In this document: in pieces, positions 43,901 through 49,772 of the stretch | Numbering within the stretch: the first letter of the stretch is position 1 | How the letters are laid out: each line of letters starts with the position of its first letter | DNA from: Acidobacteriota bacterium | GTDB taxonomy: Bacteria; Acidobacteriota; Vicinamibacteria; Vicinamibacterales; CAVVIG01 | Assembly: GCA_016195265.1 (NCBI GenBank) | Contig: JACPZW010000040.1 | Location: 1-49,772, forward strand | DNA: 49,772 nucleotides | Reading direction: 5' to 3' | Notes under the pieces: generated by a model | What the model was told of the DNA's origin: nothing | The model's database searches: none | The model's input: only the letters and a program-made list of their open reading frames with translations | Made by a program: the position numbers and the translations under genes

Positions 43901-46900
43901 GCTCGGCGCGGAGGACCGCGCGTATCTCGAGTCGGTCGCGCGCAGGACGTGGCGGTACTTCGAGACGTTCGCCGGCCCTGAGGATCACGCGCTCCCGCCC
44001 GACAACGTCCAGGCGGTCCCGGGCGTCACCATCGCGCACCGCACGTCGCCCACGAATATCGGGATGGCGCTGCTCGCGACGCTCGCGGCCCACGACCTCG
44101 GGTTCATCGACGCCGAGGAGTTCGCCGCGCGGATCGACGCCACACTGACGACGGTCGAAGGACTGGAGCGCTTCGAAGGTCATCTCCTGAACTGGTACGA
44201 CACGCGCACGCTCGCGCCGCTGCCACCCGCGTACATCTCGACGGTCGACAGCGGCAATCTCGCCGGCGCGCTGCTGACATCGTCGGTCGCGCTCTCACAG
44301 ATGGCGGGACTGGCGGGTCCGAAAGGACCCGCCCTACATGTCGGAAGTAGGCCGGGTCCGTTCGGACCCGGCACGGCCGCGCGCCTCGATGCCCTTGCCG
44401 CGCGCGCCGTCGCGCTGTTCGACGGCATGAACTTCCGGTTTCTCTATGACGCGCAGCGGCAGCTCTTCACGATCGGCTATCGGCTGGCGGATGCGGAAGG
44501 GCCGGGCCGCGCCGATCCGTCGTACTACGATCTGCTCGCGTCCGAAGCGCGGCTCGCCAGCTTCCTCGCGATCGCCAAGGGCGACGTGCCCGAATCCCAC
44601 TGGTTCCACCTGGGCCGCGCCGTGACCAGCGTCCGCGGCGCGCCGGTGCTGCTGTCGTGGAGCGCCACGATGTTCGAGTACCTGATGCCGCTGCTGGTCA
44701 TGCGCAGCTACCCCGACACCCTCCTCGATGAATCGTGTCGGATGGTCGTGCGCCGCCAGATCGAGTACGCCGCGGCGCGCGGCGTGCCGTGGGGCATCTC
44801 CGAGTCCGCGTACAACATCGTCGATCGGCACGAGACGTATCAGTACAAGGCGTTCGGCGTTCCGGGCCTCGGGCTGAAGCGCGGGCTGGGCGACGAGCTC
44901 GTCGTGGCGCCGTACGCGACCGCGCTCGCCGCGATGATCGACGCGCCGCGGAGCGCGGCCAACCTGCGGCGGCTGACCGGCGCGGGCCTCGAAGGCGACT
45001 ACGGATTCTTCGACGCCATCGACTACACGACGCGCACGGCCGACGATCGGGACGATGCCCGGGCGGACGCGGAGCGCCCCGCCGCGGGCGCCGTGGTCCG
45101 CACGTATCTCGCCCACCACGCCGGCATGACGCTGGTGGCCCTGGCGAACGCGCTCCTCGACGATCCGATGGTGAAGCGCTTTCACGCCGACCCGCGCGTG
45201 CAGGCCACCGAGCTGCTGCTGCAGGAGCGGGTGCCGCGTCACACGCCGACGATTCAGCCGCGGCCGCTCGATGAAATGCGCGTCGTCGCGCCGGCGCCGA
45301 CCATGCCGTCGCGGCGGTTCAGGTCGCCGCACACGGTTTTTCCGCACGCGCAGTACTTGTCCAATGGCACGTACGCGACCGTCGTGACCAACGCCGGCGG
45401 CGGCAGCAGCTTCTGCCGCGGCCTCGCTGTGACCAAGTCGCGGCGCGACCCGACGCGCGATCCCGGCAGCCAGTTCGTCTACCTGCGCGACGTGCGGAGC
45501 GGATCGGTGTGGTCGGCGACGTACCACCCGACCGCCGCCGAGCCCGACGACTACACGGTCGAGTTCCGCGCGGAGCGCGCGACGTTCCGGCGCCACGACG
45601 ACGGCGTCGCCACGCAGCTCGACGTCGCCGTGTCCACGGAAGACGATGTCGAAGTTCGGCGGGTGACGGTCGTCAATCAGAGCGCGCGCATCCGCGAGAT
45701 CGACGTCACCAGTTACGCGGAGATCGTGCTGGCGCCTCCCGCCGACGACCTCGCGCATCCGGCGTTCGGCAAACTGTTTCTCGAAACGGAATTCCTGGCC
45801 GACAGCGCAGCGCTGCTCTGCCATCGGCGCCCGCGCGATCCGCGCGAGCCGGCGATCTGGGCCGTGCACGTCCTCAGCCTCGAAGGCCGGCCGCAAGGCC
45901 CCGTCGAGTGGGAGACCGATCGCGCGCGATTCCTGGGCCGCGGCCACGACACGGACCGTCCCGTCGCGCTCGACGGCCGCGCGCTGTCCGGCACGACCGG
46001 CGTCGTGCTCGACCCGATCCTCAGCCTGCGTCAGCGCATCAGGCTGGTTCCGGGCGCGTCGGTGCGCCTCTGTTTCGCGACGGGCGTCGCATCGGATCGG
46101 GAGACGGCCGAAGCGCTGGCGCAGAAGTACCGCGACCCGAGCGCGGCGTCACGGACGTTCGCGCTCGCCTTCACGCACGCGCAGAGCGGCCTGCGCCATC
46201 TGGGCATTTCGAGCGAGGAGGCGCTGCTGTTCGAACGGCTGGCGTCGCGCGCGCTCTTCGCCGACGGCTCGCTGCGCGCGAGTCCGGACACGATTGCCGC
46301 CAACGCGCTCGGTCAAGCCGGCTTGTGGGTGCACGGCATTTCCGGCGATCTGCCGATCCTCGTCGTGCGCGTGATCGGCGACACGGACATGGCGGTCGTG
46401 CGGCAGGTACTGCAGGCGCAGGAGTACTGGCGCCTGAAGGGGCTGAGCGCCGACGTCGTCATCGTGAACGAAGATCCCACGAGCTACCTCGACGAGATCC
46501 ATGCGCAGCTCACCGCCCTGCTGGACAACGGGCCGTGGCGGATGTGGAAACACAAATCCGGCGGCGCGTACCTGCTGCGCGCCGATCTGATCGGCAAAGT
46601 CGAGCGCACGTTGATCGAAGCCGTCGCGCGCGCCGTCCTCGGGGGCGACCGGGGCGACCTTCGCGCGCAACTCGACATGCCGCATCCCGTTCAGGACAGC
46701 CGGCGCCCGGCATTCGCCTCCGGGGCTCGCTCATCGCCCGAGTCGACCGTGCCGGCCATCGCCGACTCGCCGTACGCGCCGGCGCCGGCCATGACGCTCA
46801 CCATGACGAACGGCCTCGGCGGCTTCGCGGACGAGGGACGGGCGTACACCATCGTCCTCGATGGCGACGAGGAAACGCCGCTGCCGTGGGCGAACGTCAT

Positions 46901-49262
46901 CGCCAACGCGCGCTTCGGCACCATCGTCACGGCGTCGGGCTCGGCGCACACGTGGTCGGAGAACAGCCGCGAGAACCGGCTGACGTCGTTTGCCAACGAT
47001 CCCATCGTCGATCCGACGGCCGAAGCGCTCTTCGTACGAGACGACGACTCGGGAGACGCGTGGTCGCCGACGCCGGGACCAATGCCGCGGCATCCGGCCA
47101 GCGGGCGGTGCGTGGTCCAGCATTCGGCCGGACTCACGCGCTTCTCGCGCGCGACGCGAGGGATTCGCCACGAGCTGGACGTGTACGTGGACGCCGACGA
47201 TCCCGTGAAGTTCTCGCTCCTCACCCTGACCAACGACGGCGAGGGCAGGCGGAATCTCAGCGTCTTTTCCTACAACGACTGGATGCTCGGCCCGCCGCGC
47301 GACAGTCACGCCGGGCACGTCGCCACGACGTTCGACGTCACGAGCGGAACGATCCTCGCACGCAACGCGTTCAACGACGAGTTCGCGGGCCGCGTCGCGT
47401 TCGCGCATGCGAGCGAGACGCCGGCATCGGCGACCTCGCATCGCCTGTCGTTCATCGGCCGCAACGGCTCGCTCTCGCGGCCGGACGCGCTGCGCCATGT
47501 GACGCTGGTCCCGCAATTCGGCGCGGGGCTCGATCCGTGCGCAGCCCTGCACGTGCAGATCATCCTGAATGCGGGCGAGCAACGCCGGATCGTGTTTCTG
47601 CTGGGTGGGGCCGCCGACGTGGAGCACGTCGAGCGGCTGATCGCGCGTCACGCCACCGTGGACGCCGCCGTGGCCGCGCTGGCGAGAGTGCGGACTTCGT
47701 GGAACACGACGCTCGAGACCATTCAGGTTCGCACCCCGGACGATTCGTTCGACGTGCTGATGAACCGGTGGCTGGTATATCAGGACCTGAGCTGCCGCCT
47801 CTGGACGCGCGCGGGCTATTACCAGCCGGGCGGTGCGTTCGGCTTCCGTGATCAACTGCAGGACGTGCTCGCGTTGTTGCTGGCGCGGCCCGATCTCGCG
47901 CGCGCGCATCTGCTTCGAGCGGCTGGCCGGCAGTTCGTCGAGGGCGACGTCCAGCACTGGTGGCACGAGCCGAGCGGCCGCGGTCTCCGGTCACGGTGTT
48001 CGGACGATCTGCTGTGGCTGCCGTTCGTCGTGGCGGAGTACGTGCGCACGACCGGCGACGCGGGCGTGCTCGATGAGCGCATGCCGTTCCTCGAGGCGCC
48101 GGCGCTCGCGCCTGATGTGCAGGAGTCCTACGGCCACCCGCGCGTATCCTCCACCGACGGGACGCTCTTCGAACACTGCATTCGCGCGATCGAGAAGGGC
48201 CTCACCGCCGGCGCGCACGGCCTCCCGCTCTTCGGCAGTTGCGATTGGAATGACGGCATGAACCGCGTGGGACCGGAAGGACGCGGCGAGAGCACGTGGC
48301 TCGGCTTCTTTCTGCATCACGTGCTCAGCGATTTCGTGCCGCTCTGCCGCGCGCGCGAAGACGAGGTCCGGGCGGACCGCTACACGCACGAAGCGCGACG
48401 GCTCGCGGCGTCGCTGGAGCGGTCGTGGGACGGCGAGTGGTACCGGCGGGGGTATTACGACGATGGCACGCCGCTGGGGTCGTCGCAGAACGACGAGTGC
48501 AGCATCGACTCCATCTCGCAGTCGTGGGCGGTCCTCTCCAGCGCCGTGCCGATCCGCTTTGCCGAGCGCGCGATGGATGCGGTCCGCACGTCGCTGATTG
48601 CGCGCGGTTCGCAGATGCTGCTGCTGCTCAACCCGCCCTTCGATCGGTCGGCGCAGGATCCCGGCTATATAAAAGGTTACCCGCCGGGCGTCCGGGAGAA
48701 CGGCGGCCAGTACACGCACGCAGCCGTCTGGGTCGTGATGGCGCTGGCGAAGCTTGGCAGCGGCGACGAGGCCGCCGAGTTCTTCCACATGCTGAACCCC
48801 GTCAACCACGGCCGCACGGCGGCGGACGTGGCGCGCTACAAGACGGAGCCGTTCGTCGTCGCGGGCGACGTGTACGCGCGTCCGCCGCACGCGGGCCGCG
48901 GCGGGTGGAGCTGGTACACGGGATCGGCCGGCTGGATGTATCGCGCCGGTCTCGAGAGCATTCTCGGTCTGCGGCGGCGCGGCGAGACGTTCGTCGTCGA
49001 TCCGTGCATTCCCTCGTCGTGGCCCGAGTACGGGATCACGTGGCGCTATCTCGACAGCCGCTACGAGATCACGGTGTCCAACCCGACCCGCCGCTGTCGT
49101 GGCGTCTCGACGGCGACGCTGGACGGCGTGTCCGTCGACTCCGCCGCGATCCCGCTCGTCAACGACGGCCGGACGCACGACGTCCAGATCGTTCTTGGAG
49201 AGGTGCAGGTACTGTCCGGGCGCGTGGATGGGAACATCAGCCAGGGGCTGGCTGTGAAGTGA
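40917..49262 (+). CDS. ndvB: Cyclic beta-1,2-glucan synthase (NdvB/ChvB family)
   Basis: A 2781-residue protein. An N-terminal region of about 400 residues precedes a membrane region (about 400-460). The GT84 glycosyltransferase has LDTDTRLP at about 621-628 and QHRW at about 771, then more membrane helices to about 1000. A glycoamylase-like chain-length domain is at about 1270-1420 ([24 protein letters not shown]). The C-terminal GH94 phosphorylase has FRDQLQD at about 2310 and the catalytic DWNDGMN at about 2442-2448. It would make periplasmic cyclic glucans for osmotic adaptation. GGAGGG precedes the GTG start. Residues about 1132-1152 are a REP pair read in frame between the membrane part and the glycoamylase domain. 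Confidence 0.95.
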   Translation: MRGFFRRFWHTRPPPPDKPFRDELLSIERLEERALALAASFTVDPNPRRRARNIFPRFDDNARVLRDAYRTLADDVRTGQFVTAAAEWLLDNFHLVSSEIRDIRQHLPRTYYRQLPTLASREQAGHTRIYAMAVELVRHSDSRIGRQQLAVFVNSYQRVAPLTIGELWAWPSMLKLALIENLRRLAAETLDARRARRAADEYVSRMEGATRDGRPPPALPSALSIAHVVQLLHRVREYGLRLSSIRTAVEDHLASQETTAEAAIRGEHQRQAAAQVSVANAITSLRLCSAIDWRQYFESVSLVEQVLQRDPAGAYARMDFLSRDSQRQAVEALAAPSGEAQVRVALRAVESARQAAATGSPAKSKDDRAAHVGYHLIDRGRRDLEADVAYRPRPGNRARRFVFAHATSFYLGPIAIVTAALLIGAAAYARHEGASAGALAALMLLLLIPAADIAISLAQRGIARAIPPRRLPRLDFSDRVPANARTMVVVPTMLTSVSGVAALLEHVEVLALGNLDPRIHFAILGDFTDADARERPGDAAILDAARAGIEALNRRFGPGHADRFFLLHRERRWNAREGAWMGWERKRGKIEEFNRLLRGAADTSYTLQVGELEVLASVRYCITLDTDTRLPRDAAKELIGIIAHPLNVPRFDPRVGRVTDGYGILQPRVSVTMASAAGSVFARTYAGHTGVDPYTTAVSDVYQDLFDEGIYTGKGLYDVDAFVASLEGRVPENALLSHDLFEGLYARTALVTDVEVVDDYPSSVLAHARRQHRWVRGDWQILWWLFPFVPSPTGLQRNRLPIISRWKILDNLRRSLLAPATVAMLVFGWTVLPGSPLAWTAVGLAAVALPACARLYQLLRGPSPLQSLTAFLRATIDDLDTDVVRVSLQTAFLASHAYEMLHAITVTLVRLGSAKGRLLEWETAAASAHRGGPPRLGVFLKEMIASPLVALGGLALVVTVRPPALAAAAPVLVLWAAAPAIAYALSRPVPARRAALGAEDRAYLESVARRTWRYFETFAGPEDHALPPDNVQAVPGVTIAHRTSPTNIGMALLATLAAHDLGFIDAEEFAARIDATLTTVEGLERFEGHLLNWYDTRTLAPLPPAYISTVDSGNLAGALLTSSVALSQMAGLAGPKGPALHVGSRPGPFGPGTAARLDALAARAVALFDGMNFRFLYDAQRQLFTIGYRLADAEGPGRADPSYYDLLASEARLASFLAIAKGDVPESHWFHLGRAVTSVRGAPVLLSWSATMFEYLMPLLVMRSYPDTLLDESCRMVVRRQIEYAAARGVPWGISESAYNIVDRHETYQYKAFGVPGLGLKRGLGDELVVAPYATALAAMIDAPRSAANLRRLTGAGLEGDYGFFDAIDYTTRTADDRDDARADAERPAAGAVVRTYLAHHAGMTLVALANALLDDPMVKRFHADPRVQATELLLQERVPRHTPTIQPRPLDEMRVVAPAPTMPSRRFRSPHTVFPHAQYLSNGTYATVVTNAGGGSSFCRGLAVTKSRRDPTRDPGSQFVYLRDVRSGSVWSATYHPTAAEPDDYTVEFRAERATFRRHDDGVATQLDVAVSTEDDVEVRRVTVVNQSARIREIDVTSYAEIVLAPPADDLAHPAFGKLFLETEFLADSAALLCHRRPRDPREPAIWAVHVLSLEGRPQGPVEWETDRARFLGRGHDTDRPVALDGRALSGTTGVVLDPILSLRQRIRLVPGASVRLCFATGVASDRETAEALAQKYRDPSAASRTFALAFTHAQSGLRHLGISSEEALLFERLASRALFADGSLRASPDTIAANALGQAGLWVHGISGDLPILVVRVIGDTDMAVVRQVLQAQEYWRLKGLSADVVIVNEDPTSYLDEIHAQLTALLDNGPWRMWKHKSGGAYLLRADLIGKVERTLIEAVARAVLGGDRGDLRAQLDMPHPVQDSRRPAFASGARSSPESTVPAIADSPYAPAPAMTLTMTNGLGGFADEGRAYTIVLDGDEETPLPWANVIANARFGTIVTASGSAHTWSENSRENRLTSFANDPIVDPTAEALFVRDDDSGDAWSPTPGPMPRHPASGRCVVQHSAGLTRFSRATRGIRHELDVYVDADDPVKFSLLTLTNDGEGRRNLSVFSYNDWMLGPPRDSHAGHVATTFDVTSGTILARNAFNDEFAGRVAFAHASETPASATSHRLSFIGRNGSLSRPDALRHVTLVPQFGAGLDPCAALHVQIILNAGEQRRIVFLLGGAADVEHVERLIARHATVDAAVAALARVRTSWNTTLETIQVRTPDDSFDVLMNRWLVYQDLSCRLWTRAGYYQPGGAFGFRDQLQDVLALLLARPDLARAHLLRAAGRQFVEGDVQHWWHEPSGRGLRSRCSDDLLWLPFVVAEYVRTTGDAGVLDERMPFLEAPALAPDVQESYGHPRVSSTDGTLFEHCIRAIEKGLTAGAHGLPLFGSCDWNDGMNRVGPEGRGESTWLGFFLHHVLSDFVPLCRAREDEVRADRYTHEARRLAASLERSWDGEWYRRGYYDDGTPLGSSQNDECSIDSISQSWAVLSSAVPIRFAERAMDAVRTSLIARGSQMLLLLNPPFDRSAQDPGYIKGYPPGVRENGGQYTHAAVWVVMALAKLGSGDEAAEFFHMLNPVNHGRTAADVARYKTEPFVVAGDVYARPPHAGRGGWSWYTGSAGWMYRAGLESILGLRRRGETFVVDPCIPSSWPEYGITWRYLDSRYEITVSNPTRRCRGVSTATLDGVSVDSAAIPLVNDGRTHDVQIVLGEVQVLSGRVDGNISQGLAVK
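44312..44372. repeat. REP pair with GTAG heads facing each other, inside the glucan synthase gene
   Basis: The first unit (44312-44337) has a 9-bp stem ending in CTAC; the second (44347-44372) begins GTAG with a 9-bp stem. Nine bases separate the heads. The order is the reverse of the pairs at 901 and 23356, as in the two BIME orientations. In frame it encodes [19 protein letters not shown]. Confidence 0.9.
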
Positions 49263-49265
49263 TGT

Positions 49266-49436
49266 CTAGTCGCGCAGCACGCTGAGCAGGCCGTGGTGGA
49301 CCGTCAGTCCGGCGGTTTCGTTGCTGTACTCGATGAAGCCGCGCTTCCGGAACCTGTTCATGAACAGGTTGATGCGGAGTCTGCATTTTCCCTTGCGGGG
49401 GCTGGCGTCCACACGTACCATTCGAGCCAGACAATT
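49266..49436 (-). pseudogene. C-terminal remnant of a Crp/Fnr-family regulator
   Basis: The minus frame ends RINLFMNRFRKRGFIEYS, NETAGLTVHHGLLSVLRD and TAG (49266-49268). This matches the recognition helix and C-terminal end of Crp/Fnr DNA-binding domains. Upstream, LARMV is followed by DASPRKGKC where the helix-turn normally has only a few residues, so the turn is disrupted. No nucleotide-binding domain precedes it; a plus-strand ORF starts 7 bp away. It is a fragment, probably not functional. Confidence 0.65.
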
Positions 49437-49442
49437 GACAGG

Positions 49443-49766
49443 ATGCCTCCCTCGACGTCGCTCGTAGCCGCCTTCAAACAGGACTTGCTTACTGACGGCA
49501 TCGATGCCGTTCTGAAGAAGTGGCTATTCGACGGCAACGTGGTTGCGTTTTCCAAGCACCCGAAGGCGCGCTCGGTTCTCGAGGCTCGTGTTCGTCAGAC
49601 GCTCGGCGATCTTCCCGAACTCGAATTGGCGGTCGTCGGCTCTGCTAAGGGGGAGCCGAGAAATAACTTGTACAGAATTCGCTTGAAGCGTACGCTCGCA
49701 GTCGATGGGAACGCGGCTGACTGCGGAAGAACGCCGTTGGGTGAAGGTGCTGACGACACTGAATGA
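49443..49766 (+). CDS. Unrecognised protein in a less GC-rich segment
   Basis: A 107-residue frame starting MPPSTSLVAAFKQDLLTDGI. It contains KKWLFDGNVVAFSKHPKARS and LELAVVGSAKGEPRNN. The order of WLF, a helix, and VVGSAK recalls the N-terminal part of nucleotidyltransferase-like proteins with a V.GSA motif, but the following acidic residues are not found, so this is only a hint. The ATG at 49443 is chosen; frames from 49293 read through the Crp remnant antisense. Codon use is less GC-rich than in the rest of the window, which suggests recent acquisition. The last ~20 codons overlap another plausible frame. Confidence 0.5.
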   Translation: MPPSTSLVAAFKQDLLTDGIDAVLKKWLFDGNVVAFSKHPKARSVLEARVRQTLGDLPELELAVVGSAKGEPRNNLYRIRLKRTLAVDGNAADCGRTPLGEGADDTE

Positions 49767-49772
49767 GGCGCA
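49705..49772 (+). CDS. Start of an unknown gene, truncated by the window end
   Basis: From the ATG the frame reads MGTRLTAEERRWVKVLTTLN and remains open to the last base. The opening LTAEERRWVK is like the start of a small conserved family of unknown function that begins with a charged helix. It overlaps the previous frame by 62 bp, so one of the two ends may be wrong. The call rests on 22 codons only. Confidence 0.4.
   Translation, partial: MGTRLTAEERRWVKVLTTLNEA

Noticed and set aside
40812..44183. A 1123-codon open frame on the minus strand
   Set aside because: It lies opposite the glucan synthase and has only low-complexity Arg-rich sequence. The plus-strand gene has clear domains throughout.
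48665..48675. TATATAAAAGG near the end of the glucan synthase
   Set aside because: It is coding (GYIKGYPPG) and part of the conserved GH94 domain; no downstream gene start is near.

Overview
This is a high-GC chromosomal window, almost fully coding on both strands. The gene set fits an Acidobacteriota genome, most likely Vicinamibacteria (old subdivision 6). It has three membrane-anchored Ser/Thr kinases of the PknB type, an Oar-like TonB receptor with a carboxypeptidase-regulatory N-terminus, a DUF1592/DUF1552 secreted pair, many Tat or Sec exported proteins, an acidobacterial hydroxyacid-oxoacid transhydrogenase and a giant cyclic beta-1,2-glucan synthase. The lineage is inferred from gene families; no rRNA or tRNA gene was seen. 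No CRISPR array, prophage or complete IS element was seen.

Layout: 37-2027 a Ser/Thr kinase with a shortened C-terminus, then a HEPN/MNT nucleotidyltransferase pair whose HEPN gene is frameshifted. 2176-8323 an FHA-GAF-HD-GYP c-di-GMP phosphodiesterase, an FdhF/YdeP molybdopterin oxidoreductase and a kinase-TolB-TPR protein. 8448-11209 three exported or outer-membrane proteins in a tight operon. 11292-15050 a 1252-residue kinase with internally duplicated TPR blocks. 15056-17744 FdhD, a collapsed DUF523/DUF1722 protein, YajQ and an exported kinase-like protein. 17745-18238 repeats and a hydrolase remnant. 18239-27368 an iron-dependent alcohol dehydrogenase, a PAS histidine kinase and an ankyrin/DUF1552/DUF1592 operon. 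27428-30238 a membrane spermidine-synthase-like protein broken by an in-frame TAG. 30299-36812 Tat proteins, an esterase, an AcuI-like reductase and the TonB receptor. 37050-40541 an NHL-repeat protein and a compact cluster of small unknown proteins. 40917-49262 cyclic glucan synthase. 49266-49772 a Crp-family remnant and two unrecognised ORFs with less GC-rich codon use.

The strongest unusual signal is the load of small repeats and where they sit. There are GTAG-headed REP palindromes (seven units at four loci, in both BIME orientations), two of them read in frame inside a kinase and the glucan synthase. A related GTGG-headed hairpin sits inside the spermidine-synthase-like gene. A separate inverted nonamer family is read in frame inside both FdhD and the FdhF-like oxidoreductase. 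Degenerate 7-, 8-, 9- and 11-mer tandem arrays lie exactly at gene ends, and several supply stop codons or spurious N-termini. Four gene remnants or broken genes lie among these repeats, which suggests ongoing small-scale genome erosion.
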